DNA of 64,000 nucleotides from Sternotherus odoratus (taxonomy: Eukaryota; Chordata; Testudines; Kinosternidae), in the NCBI GenBank assembly GCA_032164245.1, contig JAVMKO010000001.1, forward strand, positions 63,470,892 to 63,534,891, in the 5' to 3' direction. Positions 46,494 through 58,597 of this stretch are shown here, one piece after another (position 1 is the first letter of the stretch; each line of letters begins with the position of its first letter). The translations under genes were made by a program, and so were the position numbers. The notes below the pieces were generated by a model, which saw only the letters and a program-made list of their open reading frames with translations, was not told the DNA's origin and searched no databases.

Positions 46494-46744
46494 TTGTACA
46501 AATTATCATTTACTTCAGTATAATTTCAGAGGTGTGAAAAAGCAACCTCCCTGAGCAACGTAAGTTACAACAACCTAAGTACCAGTGTGGACAGTGCTAT
46601 GTTGGCAAGAGAAGCTCTCCTGCTGATAGCTACTGTAATTATGCCAACAGGAGAGCTCTCTCCCATTGGCATAGGGCATCTGCGCTACAGCAGCGCAGCT
46701 ACATTGTGCAGCTGCTCCTCTGTAGCAATTCAAGTATAAACTAA
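46494..46744. mobile_element. hAT-like MITE abutting a Harbinger transposase scrap
   Basis: CAACCTCCCTGAGCAACGTAAGTTA...GTGTGGACAGTGCTATGTTGGC...GAGAGCTCTCTCCCATTGGCATAGGG...GCTACAGCAGCGCAGC is the interior of a turtle-type MITE. Its right end runs straight into CTAAATTCCCTGGAATTTCT, the sequence also found at the 3' end of the transposase at 44650. Confidence 0.6.
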
Positions 46745-46795
46745 ATTCCCTGGAATTTCTTGAGGAGCCTTTCAAAGTCTGAAGGGTTCTATGAG
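46745..46795 (-). pseudogene. Scrap of a second Harbinger transposase C-terminus
   Basis: ATTCCCTGGAATTTCTTGAGGAGCCTTTCAAAGTCTGAAGGG parallels 44655-44695 (ATTCCCTGGAATTTCTCGGAGCCTTTCAAAGGCTGAGGGG), where it encodes the end of the transposase on the minus strand. Only about 50 bp remain. Confidence 0.55.
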
Positions 46796-49376
46796 AACTA
46801 TGAGTTCTGGCACCATAATAGAAGGGATGCGGGTGTTTGTACCTTTTATTAAAGACCTCACTTATCTACAGGAGTTAAGTACACTTTTCTTCTTTTAAAA
46901 GAGTTCTAAACAGTTTGGCTAACAATTGCTTCCCCTTCTCAGTCACTCAGCTTTGCCTATTGACTCTTCACTGTAGTTGTTTCACTATTTCTTTAGTCTT
47001 AATCGTCTAATGCCAACTAGTCTGAATTTTTAATGTAAAAAAAGCAGAAAAGATCTCTTGAGCAAACAAAAATCTGTCATCGCTGTGAATCATGAAGAAT
47101 CACAAACAAGGCACAGGCCTAACTTATTTTTGAGCTTTGTACATCACCATTAAACTTTACCACCATCTTATTTATTTTTTTAAAAACCCTATTTTGAATC
47201 TGATCTTTCTTCCTGTAACAGCTTTTCCTGCCTTCTGCCTGTAATATCTGGGTGATAACAAATCTAATAACCTGCTTTGGTGAATACAAGGACCAACAGT
47301 TTCTGTTTCACATTACAGACATTCATACACACCCAAAATTAAAAAATGGGACAACCCATGGAAGGCGACAAAGCGTGTATAAAATATTGTATGTTATTAG
47401 TGGACTCAACAGATATAATATAATCCCCATAGTAAGCTGGAAGCACAGAGGTAATATAGCTTTACCCTGTCAGTAATAAGATAAGGGCTATCCTTACATT
47501 CCATGGCTGGGTATGGCCATAGAGACAGTTAGCTTTACCAAGAGAAGTTCCTTGCTGAAGGGGTGGGAGCTTATGCCCCAACATGACCAATTATATGTAA
47601 AGACTGTAGCCTTGTTTTATATAACTACAGAGTATTGGCATTTTTGGCCAAGGGATAAAGTGACATTCATGCACTGGCCCACTGGGAATGTGATATCGCC
47701 TATACCAACCGTGTACTTGTGGCTCCAGAAAGTATAGTATGGATTAATGATACTGAATTGCACCTTACAGTTACATTCATTCCCAAGCATGAATGCTAGC
47801 AGGAGGAAAAAGTGCTTGTTTGTAGAGGGGGTAAGGCTTGGATTTGATTGTGACTTGAATTGTGCCTTAATAGTGAAGTGCAATGAGCATCTTCAGTGGG
47901 TGTCGGGGGGAGAATCAGACTAGTCAACAGCAGGATTAATCATGTAGAACTGGCAGGCTGATCTTCCTGCATTGCAGGAATGGTGGGCAGGCTTTTATGG
48001 AACATCTTGTATTTTAAATGATGTCTTGCTGTCCAGGAAACCAACACTTTGTTTAAAGGTTCTCATGATTTTTGGCTCCCGGTTGGATTTTTGAACCATC
48101 CTTTTTCCATAAATAAAAATGTTTTCTTTTATGTACTTAAGACAAACAAGTACTTACATTTATAATATGCATTTTCCATTTCAGCTGTGAATATTGATGA
48201 CCTTTATTATGGATTTTAGACTGGGCATGTGACTATGAACTGATCCAGAATCAATTTATTACACAAAGTTTATTGTTGGAAGGATGAAGAAGGCTGTATT
48301 TCTGATAATTAAAACAGCTGTCCTGCAGTATTTTCTAGATATTGATAGTCAACTTATTACCTACTCTTTAAAAAATATTCCCCTCCCCGCTGGGGATTCA
48401 TTACTTTCTCAGTGAAGGTCTCACTGAATATCTGATGTAACTGGGTTTTCTTTGAAGATGTTCTGTCCCCACTTCTCTAAAATAAAACCTAAAAATGAAA
48501 ATTCAGATGCTTGCTTGTAAATTTCTCTTAATATTTTCTACAAGTGCTTTCCCCCCCTTCTTCATTTTGCTATTAGCAGCTTGGAGACTATGTGGGTCTC
48601 CACCAGATTCAGTAAAACCTGGCCATTTACCTTGGAGTCCAGTATGTTGAGATTTAAGAAAGAGAAGTAATTCTTGAGGGTAGGATTGCCGATTTCCACA
48701 ACCTAGTAGTGCATATTAAACAGTCTCCCTCTAGTGCTAGAAATCTTGAAAAAAGGCATAAACACTCTCGCTCACTCACTCTTTTGGCCAGCGGAGATTC
48801 AACTTTAGTTCAAAAGATGGAGCTTTACTTTTTTAAACAAAAGTCTGATAGCCCTTTGTCTCTCCTGCTTTCTTTGCACAAACGTGACTTCTTAAGTCCC
48901 TTCTCTTTTTATAAAATGTCTGAAACGTATTTATATAGTAAGGAAAATAAATGTCATGATCAGTTAAGTTTTTAAAGGTTGAAAGTAAAGTGAGGGATCT
49001 TGTAAGAACTGATCAGTACTGCAGATGTCACTCTGATGGGTGGGGGGAGGGAGGGGGTCTCATTTGCTGCACTTAAATTTCAAAGTCCATTTTTTCCCCC
49101 CAAGCCTTGATTAAACAAATCAAGAAGAACACTTTAATGAAATTCTTGCAAACTTTTGTCCTGTGTTTGGATGGGTCCTCATCCAAAGCCTATTGAATCC
49201 AGTGGAAGGACAGTGTGGTCTTTGTGTCTGGACTTGATGCATAAAGTCCTGTGTAACCTTCAAGCCTTACCATGCTGTAACTGAACATTATAGTAAAATA
49301 ATTTCTTCCAGTTCCTATTGCCCTTAGCAAATATCTTTTTACTTGTTTAAGCATTTTTTTCTTGTATATTGTCAGA
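46796..49376. other. Unassigned intronic sequence
   Basis: AT-rich. Nothing recognised, including the 88-codon frames at 47617 and 48709. Confidence 0.4.
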
Positions 49377-49497
49377 GCATATGGCTAAACCACCCTGAAC
49401 ACGCTTGATCCTGTCTGATCTCAGAAGCTAAGCAGGGTCAGGCCTGGGCTAGTACTTGGATGGGAGACCTCCTGGGAATACCAGGTGCTGTAGGCTT
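49377..49497 (+). rRNA. 5S rRNA-like sequence, full length (gene, pseudogene or SINE head)
   Basis: The 121 nt align end to end with vertebrate 5S rRNA as I know it, from GCATATGGCTAAACCACCCTGAAC to CCAGGTGCTGTAGGCTT, with scattered substitutions. The internal control region of the RNA polymerase III type 1 promoter is nearly intact: AGAAGCTAAGCAGGGTCAGG (box A region) and CTTGGATGGGAGACC (box C). There is no T-run terminator directly after it; transcription would read on into AGCGTGGGGCTAGC. The lack of a terminator and its solitary place in an intron favour a retroposed 5S pseudogene or a 5S-derived SINE over a functional gene. Confidence 0.7.
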
Positions 49498-49613
49498 AGC
49501 GTGGGGCTAGCAATTCCACCCCGTAAAGGAACCAATTGCTACTGAAACACCAACACCAGTTGGTGGCCCATACCCCAGCTGGGGGGTGATGGTAAAAAGA
49601 GAGAGAGAGAGAT
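49498..49613 (+). repeat. Tail downstream of the 5S-like sequence
   Basis: AGCGTGGGGCTAGCAATTCCACCCCGTAAAGGAACCAATTGC... ends in a GA-rich tract (GAGAGAGAGAGAGA at about 49599-49612). It may be the body and tail of a 5S-headed SINE. Family not identified. Confidence 0.35.
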
Positions 49614-50665
49614 TGTCAGACAGTGTGGGATACAATCCAGACCAGTGAGGGGTTTTCACCTTCTGCACTCTAACCCTGGGTACCTTTCCCTGATTTGTTG
49701 CTGTGGCTCCCAAGCTGGGCCACTATCAATTAGCCTGCTAGCATGGTGGTCACACTGAGTGTCTGTGTGCTAGACAACCCTGGTTTGGCATTTGTAACCC
49801 TGGAAGCCTGTCTACAGCTCCACTCTGCCTTCCATCAGCCTTGGTTACTGCTTGCATGGTGACTCCAATACACTCCCAGTCCCAAATCTTCCCAAAACCC
49901 TTTGCTCTGTCATGTCCAACCCTCTCTTGGACAGTTCAGAGAAATAATAAGGTTGGTTTGTTCCTCTAAAGACCCAAACACGCATCACAGTAACCACACC
50001 CTTCCTTTTAATCACAATGATGCATTGGTTTATGTTAATAGTAACAAATTTATTAACACAATATACATAGGATTAAGTGATGCCATGTACAAGGAATAAA
50101 GTTAGAAAGGGTTACAGGCAAACAAAAGTGAAAAACATCTAAAAGTCTAAAATTTTATTTAGCAAGATACAGGCTTTGTTCCAAGATGGGTCCTCACTAG
50201 TCATTCTTTTTCCCAGCCACGCCTAACTTTCTCTGTCAAAAGCTTCCACAAAAGCACAAGGGGCAGGTTCCCCTTATGTCTAGGTGGAAGATCTTTGCTT
50301 CAGTAGGTTTCTCACCTATATTCAGTTCCAGAGACTTCAACCTTTGGGTTGAAGGACTCATCTTTCTCAGCTTGCAAGTGCTCTGTTCTTTTGTTTCTGT
50401 CTAGTGATGGATGCCCGAGATCGCTTCTCTCCTTTCTTATATCTTCCAAAGTTCAATGAACATGTTTCAAGAAGCAGAATGACTTCATGCTGTTCCCTCC
50501 TGTGGGCTTCCAATTCCCTGTATAATTTCTATGTAAACGGGGCTTCTGTTGTTTGATTTCACTATGGCTAATTTACATAGGCAACAAGTAGATGTAATAT
50601 TCCCTCTCCAGCACTTCATGGTGGCTGTGGAAAGGGACCTAAACCAGCTGATGTTTTGACTGTCA
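49614..50665. mobile_element. LTR-like or other long interspersed repeat
   Basis: From TGTCAGACAGTGTGGGATAC to about GTTTTGACTGTCA the text matches a long repeat I associate with turtle retroviral LTRs. Flanking pentamers (GAGAT, GGCAA) do not match, so exact ends are uncertain. It has no coding capacity. Confidence 0.4.
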
Positions 50666-51358
50666 GGCAATATTTTTCATACTTCTTGCTATTTCTTAAT
50701 ATTTTCAGTTGCCTGTTTATCAAAATATGCATTGATACGATGACCCTTCGCAAACTGTAGAGCTGCTACGTGTGACTCAATGTTTGCCCTTCCCATGATT
50801 GGTTTTTGAGTTTCTCTGAACATCCAGGAAATGTGACATTATGCATAATATGAAAGATAGGAATGCAAAGCTACGTGACATGCAAATCTTCATGCAGTGC
50901 ATTTTTCATTCTGTAAAATAAAAATGAAAAATGGCAGTTTGTAGGAAAAGGGGAAACTGTCCATTTGGCCAGTCATTTTCAATGGGATGGCAAGGACCAA
51001 TCTGTACAAGTATATACAATCGCTCAGGTGATAAAATTGAATCTTGAAAGTGACTTTCATCAGGTGGGAAAGTCAAGCCTGTTTCGTCAGGGAGGTAGCT
51101 TTGATCTGGGTCATTGCTGACCTGCTTATCTACAGGGCTTTTGTTTTTTTTTTCCCCTTTCAAGTTCCTCTGCTGGTTTTGGGACACAAGCTACGTTTCC
51201 CGAAAGCAGCCCTTTCAGCGCTGAAGCATGCCCAGTAGCTGTGACCCCTCCAGGATGGGGGTAGGAAACTTCTATTAGAACCAGCCATAGTGGGCATGCT
51301 CAACTGGTGTGGGATTTTGCAAAGGCATTGCAGGACAGGTGGGTGTGGGTTCCTTGGG
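50666..51358. other. Unassigned intronic sequence
   Basis: Nothing recognised. Confidence 0.4.
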
Positions 51359-51360
51359 GC

Positions 51361-53140
51361 TAGGGTTGCTAACTTTCTAAGTGCAGAAAACTGAATGCCC
51401 CCACCCCAACCCTTTCCGGAGGCCCTGCCCTTGCCCCTTCTCTGAGCCCCGCCCTCACTCACTGCATCTCCTCTTCCTCCATTGCTTACTCTCCCCCGCC
51501 ATTGCTCACTTGCTGATTTTTCACTGGGCTGGAGGTTGGAGTGCAGGGGGCACAAGGGCTCTGGCTGGAGGTGTGGGCTCTGAGGTGGGGCCAGGGATGA
51601 GGAGTTTGGGGTCCAGGTTGGGTCTCAGGTGTTCAGATTGTGGGAGAGGGCTGGGGCCGGGGCTTGGGTGCATGGGGGCTGAGGGCTTTTTCTGGGGTGA
51701 GGCTAGGAATAAGGGTTTTGCTGTGCAGGAGGGAACTCTGGATTGGGGCCAATGGATTGAGAGTATGGGAGAGGGTGTGGGCTCTTGGAGGGAGTTTGGG
51801 TGCAGGAGGGGGTTTTGATCTGGGACAGGGGATTGGGGCATGCAAGGGGGTTTGGGTGCAGGCTCTGGGTGGCACTGACGTCAGGCCACTCCTGGGAAGC
51901 GGCGTAATATACTTCTGACTCCTAGGTGGAGGGATGGCCCAGGGGTTCCCCACACTGCTCCTGCCAGCAGGCATGGCCCCCGCAGCTCCTATTGGCCACA
52001 GTTCCCAGCCAATGGGAACTGCAGAGCCGATATTTGTGACAGTGACTGCAGGCAGGGGCAGTGTGCAGAGCACTAGTGGCTGCGCCTCTCCCTAGGACAG
52101 GGGTGGGGAACTTTTTTTCTGCCAAGGGCCATTTGGATATTTATAACATCATTCGCAGGCCATACAAAATTATCAACTTAAAAATTAGCCTGCTATATTT
52201 GGTCAAATATTTAACTAACTTACCCCTAATGTGATGGCTGGAACTGCTTCTCTTTGGTGAGGCGTGTGGTGTTACCTGGTATTGATGATGATGCTACTCG
52301 CAACTGCTTTTCCAGGTTTGCGTCGGTCAGTCTGGAGCGCAGTCAACTCCGGGGCACACACTTCCCCCCCCCCCCCCTTTGCACCCCCTGGCTCCGGGCA
52401 CAGCCCTGCTGCGGGTGAGGGACACCACTCCCCCCCCCCTTCCTCCAAGGCCGGGCACAGCCCTGCTGCGGGTCAGGGACACCGAGACTCCTCCCTCCTC
52501 TCCCAGGGCCAGGCACAGGCAGCCGTGCTGCAGGTCAGGGGCACCTCCTTCCCCTAAACTCTGGGCACAGCCCCACCGCGGGCTGGGGACCCAGGACCCC
52601 GGCTCCCACCTGCAGCCCTCACTGCTTAGCTGGCAGTTCCAGCCTGGCTCCCAGGGTCAGCAGCCGCAGGGGCGGGGGTCTGCACTCCACCTGCTGCCCC
52701 GGCCAGAAGTACTGGCACCAGCTGCCATTGGCTGAAAGCAGATGGGGGGGGGGGGGGGGGTGTCTGCCTGCAGCTCCCATTGGCCACAATGTAGCCAATG
52801 CTCCTGGTAAGTGCAGCAGGGAGCAGAGACCCTCCTGCTGCTCCTGTGCCTAGGGGGCTGCAGGGTCCTAGTGTCCGCCTTTTCCTGGAGCAGGGCCAGA
52901 GGGCCAGACCAAATGATTTTGCGGGCCTTATATGTCCCGTGGGCCTGACGTTCCCCACCCCTGCCCTAGGAGCTGGAGAGACATGTTGGCGGCTTCTCAG
53001 GAGCTACGAGGAACTGGGCATAGAGCCTGCCTGCCCCCTTGTGCTGTGGCCAATTGGACTTTTAGTCGCCTGGTCAGCACAGCTGCCAGGATCCCTCTTT
53101 GACCAGGTATTCCAGGAAAAAAACGTTGCCTGGCAACCCT
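51361..53140. mobile_element. Large non-autonomous DNA element with G-rich repeats, host of a nested hAT
   Basis: Begins TAGGGTTGCTAAC and ends GTTGCCTGGCAACCCTT, with short inverted ends (AGGGTTGC). Flanking octamers CTTGGGGC and TCTGGGGC agree at 6 of 8. The interior at 51540-51890 has imperfect tandem phrases such as GAGTTTGGGTGCAGG and is G-rich on +, so the opposing frames at 51381-52073 are artefacts. The hAT at 52098-52963 is inserted within it. Confidence 0.5.
52098..52963. mobile_element. Non-autonomous hAT transposon with exact 8-bp target duplication
   Basis: Inverted ends CAGGGGTGGGGAAC / GTTCCCCACCCCTG are perfect over 14 bp. The 8-bp duplication CCCTAGGA is exact (52090-52097, 52964-52971). 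The 866-bp body begins CCAAGGGCCATTTGGATA and ends AGGGCCAGACCAAATGATTT...GCGGGCCTTATATGTCCC. It includes a G17 run at 52744-52760 and GC-rich repeats (GGGCACAGCCCTGCTGCGGG, twice). No transposase. Confidence 0.88.
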
Positions 53141-53790
53141 TTCTGGGGCCCCTATAAAAATGGGGGCTGATAGCCATTTTAGACAAATGCATCCCATGCA
53201 ATGACATCAGCTCTGAGGCAGTGAGGGGTTCCCTTGCCATGGTGACTAACCCAGTTACTTGTGAAGGTAGAGTTCCAGAATTGAGTGGTGGCGGCGGCGG
53301 CGAGGGGGGCAGGTGGCAGAGGAGTAGCTGAGACAGCTGCTCAGGAGCCCTTGGAGGGCCCCTGCAGGCTCAGGGTTGCTCGGTCCCACAATATATGCCA
53401 AGCACAAGCTGCTGCCATTGTTTGTGGTCTGCTGAAACGTCTAGGAAGAGCAAGGAGCTGGTTCCCACCGCCTGCTGAATGGGCCTCCAGAATGGTGGCT
53501 CTCCCATGATTTCTGATTAGTGGAACCGCCAAATGGCAGAGCCCCTTCTCCCATTGCCCAGGCAAATTCAGATGTGGGCAGCAGGAACAGGCATGCTGCT
53601 CTCTGTAGAGGTTCTGACTCAAGCTCCGGTGACAGCAGCAGTGGTGCAGGGCCTGGTTTGAGGGGAGCAGACAACCCAGCTAGAGCCCCGCAAATCTGCG
53701 GATATCCTCAGACCATGTTTGCTGATCACTGATCAGATGTGGATACAGATGTTGTAGCCATACAGGGCTCTAGTCATGGCATGGAGCTGG
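53141..53790. repeat. Unclassified moderately GC-rich repeat with MITE-like end
   Basis: Includes a GGC triplet run (GGTGGCGGCGGCGGCG at about 53287-53301). At about 53680-53774, TAGAGCCCCGCAAATCTGCGGATATCC...AGATGTGGATACAGATG...CAGGGCTCTA has inverted ends (AGAGCCC/GGGCTCT) typical of a MITE. The rest was not classified. Confidence 0.4.
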
Positions 53791-56700
53791 GTAGTGGGGG
53801 ATGGGGAACAGAACAGGGGTGCAGAGAGGATCAAGTGTGGGGATGGGAGAACTGTGAGTCGATTTGAATGTGATAGTATGTTAAGGCCCACAATAAAAAC
53901 CTGCACTGGGGCCCATCTTTTTGTTCCTCTGTCATTGGCAGATGCCCAGTCATCATTTGCTGACTGTTAAAATTTTGCTTCTGCTTTTCCCCTTGTGTTT
54001 GCCTGCACCAGCCCTTTGTGTTATCTCTGAATGGGAGAAGAGGCATCTGTCTGTGCCACCTGTGGCCAAGGGCCAGGAATGGTGGGGAAGGTTAAGCTTT
54101 AGAAAAACCTCTTGCCTTTTCTAGATCTCCTTCAGGGTTGAAGGACTTTGCTTTTTGGGGGGGAGGAGGGCAGTCTTCTAGTTACAAAATTATGCTTAAA
54201 ACCAAGATTTATGAATGAGATATCTGCTAACTGTGATTTGGGGCATATGCCATCATACTGGAAACTCTAATGTGCAGAAAGCTTGGTTCAACACAGCAGT
54301 TTTATAGCCAAACAACTCATGTTGCTTAGATGGAGGAGCAGAGGGCATCCAGGGATAGAAGCTTGACACAGCGACTTGACTGACCTGACAGCTGCAGAAT
54401 CGGAAATGTTTTTCAGAAGAGGAAAAACCTGAATAGATTAGGTTTGACTTTTTAGAAATATTTGATAATTTCTGGCATATGTGGCTGTCCTTTCCCCCAC
54501 CCTGCCCTCTTCCTTTCTTTTCTTTCCCTCTCTTCCCTCCCCATGCCTGTCCTTGTTTTTGTTTTTGTTTTAAATCCCCTTATTTTTGGGAAGGGGAGTA
54601 TTTAAAATCCTCCCCCTCAGATCTATTAAAAATAGAGAGAATATCAGGTTGAAATAAAAGATGGTGTTTGCATACCATACCTCATCTGGACAGTCTGTTA
54701 AGCCCACTGAGGTAGGCTCCTTTTAGCTTAGGTAGAGGATGGGAAATCCTTGAAATAAAATCCTCCTCTGACTATCCCATGGTCAGACTGAGCCAACTTC
54801 ACCCTCCATGTCCAGAGATCTCCTTTTGCTTTCTCCTGGATCCATTGATTAAATCTCTTGAGCCAGGCAGCTTCCAGGTGTTGGAGTTCATTGTATCCCA
54901 GCCATCTGAAGGTAAGTACACAATACCTACCAGGGCTGGTAAACTCTTGTATTCCCTTACACTCCAGCGGACTGTCAAGAGTGGGACGAAGGTCATTTAG
55001 GGATATTAAATAGCTGCCTACTGGTTCAAGTACTGCTTGGGTCTAACTCATTTAGTCCTCCGAGATAGGCCGATTGGATTTTCCTCCAAATGTGTCTGTC
55101 TGTCTCTCTCAGATGAAATACAGATTCCATCTCTTTGGTCAAACTACTATTGAATGTGACACTGGAGCACCCTAGATTATTTTGCCACTGCTGTAATGGC
55201 ACTAATGGCTGCTTTGCCTGAGAGCTTGTACCAGTGTGGATACCCTGGTGTCTGGGCTCTGATGCCTGTAATTCCCAGGGTAGACAAGTCTTTAGTCAGC
55301 AGACAATCTATACATGCGTACTTCAAGGGCAATTTTTTTCCCTCACATTCTAGAGCCAGGGTGCTTCAATCTATTTTGTGCAAATATTTCCCCCTCTGGC
55401 TTGGCCTTCTGCCTTATTTCTTGGAGGGAAGAGGAATTTATTGTTTGCAGTGCACAGCCTCTCAATGAACTGATCTGATTAAGTTGCGAAGTCCTTTTGT
55501 TAATATGTGAATAATCATATGTGCAGGATTAGCCTTCTGTGGAGCTGTTCCACTTTTTCTTTTTTTTTTTTTTTTTTTGCCTACCAAAGCGACACATTAA
55601 ATGCTAATATGAGCCTTGTGCAGTCAAACATGCCAAATGAATGCACAGATGGAGAAAACCTGTTATTTTTATGGGCTTCAAAGTGGGTGTCCCCACAGTA
55701 CAGATGTGTGAGAGCAGTAGAGGAGATATTTGTATGCTCAATTCCAGCTTTTCCTCTCCTGTTCTGCTTTTTGGTTAATATTAAGGGATCCAGTTCTTTT
55801 CCAGCTCTGCTGGGCTTCTGCTGTAAATAAGTGGGTAGAAGGAACAAGAAGTGAACTGAAAAGTTTCAGAGAAATGTAACTCTTAACTGACTGAAATGTG
55901 CTTTCAAATTACATCTAATCTATTCTGCTTTTCAAGTAGCTTTTTTTTTTTTAAAGGGATGCTCAGATAGTGCCTCCTAATTTTAATCTATTGTAAAACA
56001 GTTACAATCCAGTGGGGAGTATCTCCTCGGCATTCTACATCTTTCCATTAAAGCTCTTCTTCACTGTCAGGGAAGTTCAACACTGACTATAATGTACGAC
56101 CCACAGTTTCACTAATAATCCCTTTCTTCAGAATGCAGCTGACCGTATTACAGTGTTGAGGGGATGATGTAAAAATTAAGGACCCTCGTTTAAAAATTTG
56201 GCAGAATGGAAATGCAAGAAGAAACCCACTTTGTCTCTTCTTAGGGGAACACAGAAACAAATCTCTTATACAGATCTGAGTAGATACATCTTGTAATTTC
56301 TCTCTGTTTTTCTGTGATTGTTTAAAGGGGCTTCCCAGTGAAGTGAGAAGATTGGAGCTGTCCTTGACCCATTCTTGAAATTTACCCTCTTTCCTTGGGC
56401 AACAACTGAGTCACTTCCTCTTTTGGAGGGTGGGTCAGGGGATGCTTTCTCCTACTTGACTCTCATCTGCTCTATCGTGGTGGTGTGTGGCCGGGGTAGC
56501 ACTTTAATATTTTCCCCTTTGCTTTTATGTGTGTGCTTAAGAGGGATAATGGGGAGAAAATGGCATTAGTTCCTGTCCTGGTGTGCACCTGCCTCCTTAC
56601 CTATTAATCCAGGATTTGGGCATCTACACACATCTCACTTATTGGCCTGGAGTGTGGGTGTGCTATGTGGAAGAGGGGAGTATAGTTGGTGTGCCGTCTT

Positions 56701-57883
56701 GCAGAATTGGGTGTCCTGGTCCCTTCCCCTTACCCCTCAGTTAATCGATCTAGAGGAGAGACCTCTTTGGAATGCCCATGATGCTGTCTACCCTATGATG
56801 ACACATGCCGACAAGTTTCACTCTGGTAGTTAGGTTGCCACGGGAGTGTCACCTCCTACTGTGATGTCTGAGACAGGAGCCCTTTGTAGCAGGGCTTCTG
56901 TGATAACTAAACAATAGCTAAATACCGACCCATTCTTGGACAACCATTGGCCCTGAAAAAGTGAGGCACATCTGCGTTTTAACTGGTTTCTCCTCCTTAT
57001 CTATTGTTGAGAAATGGCAGATGTGATGAAGAGAACAATCAACATTTTCTTCATATTTTTTAAATCATAAAATTGATGGCTACTCATAACACAGTAAAAA
57101 GCTTATAACTGGAAGAAATCAAAGAGGCTGACTGGGCTTTAAGGAACTCTGTCTTCATTGACATTGCATGTGATGCGTGTTCATAGGTATGCAAGTTAGT
57201 GGGTTCCAAATAATATGAATTCTGACCCTGTTGGTGGTAGAGGAACATTCTAAGGTACTGAGAGTCTTCACTGGGGCTTACATAAATGTCTCTTTGCCAA
57301 TATGAAACCTTCATGTCCTGAGAATTTCTGAGGAGTACCAACTCCTGATGAGGCCAACAAGAAGCCATTTGGGTACCCTCCTGTGCAGACCACCTCTGAC
57401 TGAAGACTTGGGCTAAGATTTGTACCATGTAGAGTAGCATAGGCTGTTTCACTGAGAAACTTTGGGAATTAATCCACTTCCAGAGAGAGCTGAGTGCTTA
57501 CTGCTTTTCAGGAGTAGGCCTTTAGTTTTGGTGACAAAGGAGATGGGCAGGAACTGGCTAAAAGTGTTGCTGATGTGGAACCTGTCAGAATAAAAGCTTG
57601 TTTTGTAGTTTGAAAATCCTTTCTTTCCCTCTTGTGATTAGAGGAGGACAGTACTGTTTTGTCCTATGGTACACAAAGAAACTTTAATGGTGACTCGCTG
57701 TTTAAACAAAAGTAAAAGTACTATTGTTTTAATGTATGGGAGCAAATGTATTTGGGGCCTACATGCTTTTATAAGGATAGCTTTAAGGAGTCTTGGTTTA
57801 TAAAAGAAAAAGTTGGGAATTAATTTTGAGATCTTAAAAATGTTATTTTTATAAAAGCAAGCAAATCAATTCTATTGATTTCA
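53791..57883. other. Unassigned intronic sequence
   Basis: Poly-T tract at about 55560-55578. No gene, exon or repeat recognised in frames such as 55507-55830 or 57084-57452 (minus). Confidence 0.4.
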
Positions 57884-57964
57884 GCCAGACCTTTGACTGG
57901 TACAAATTAGCATAGCTCCATTGACTTCAGTGGAATTGCTGACATACTAGCTGAGAATCTAGCC
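57884..57964. mobile_element. MITE remnant (GGGCCAGATT family)
   Basis: CCAGACCTTTGACTGGTACAAATTAGCATAGCTCCATTGACTTCAGTGGA...CTGAGAATCTAGCCC is half of the palindromic family seen at 17577. Confidence 0.55.
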
Positions 57965-58554
57965 CTATTTTTAACTCTTGTAGTTGAACATTTCAGTGGT
58001 TGTTACAATTATGAAAAACCATGGAAAGGTCATACTCTGTTACGGATATGCAAAACATGCAGGTTTGTATTTGCATGATAAGTTTGCTTTGTCTTAAGAC
58101 AATACTTGAAATAAATGACCTCAAAATTTACTTAGAAGAAATTGAAGTTGGTGAATTAAGCTCCACTATCTTTTTCCAATAGGTGCTAATATGGATGAGG
58201 GTGTCACTTCATATATGAACATTTTAAATAATACAAGAATCTGTGGGAGTACCTGTAGGAAAGCAGTGAGTATGAGAAGAAAAGTGGGTCTATGTGAATG
58301 ATAAAAATTTCAATCTCTTTCTTATGAAGCTCTTCAGAAGTGGTGAATTAGCAGCACATCACTTTTTAAGATTACAAGCTTTCCCACAGTGCTCTCTGCA
58401 TGCTTTTTAAAAATTTTTTTCCCACTCCTAAAAGGACCATGACATGATTTTAAAATGTCAATATAAAAGCCTAAAATGTGTTGTGATGCCTTAATGGTTG
58501 ATGTGATTCATTTGGGTAGATCCAGTCAATTGAAAACCACTCTGAAGTTCACTG

Positions 58555-58597
<43 letters not shown>

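Noticed and set aside
51381..52073. Overlapping frames of 92-146 codons on both strands
   Set aside because: They are explained by G-rich tandem phrases in a non-autonomous DNA element.
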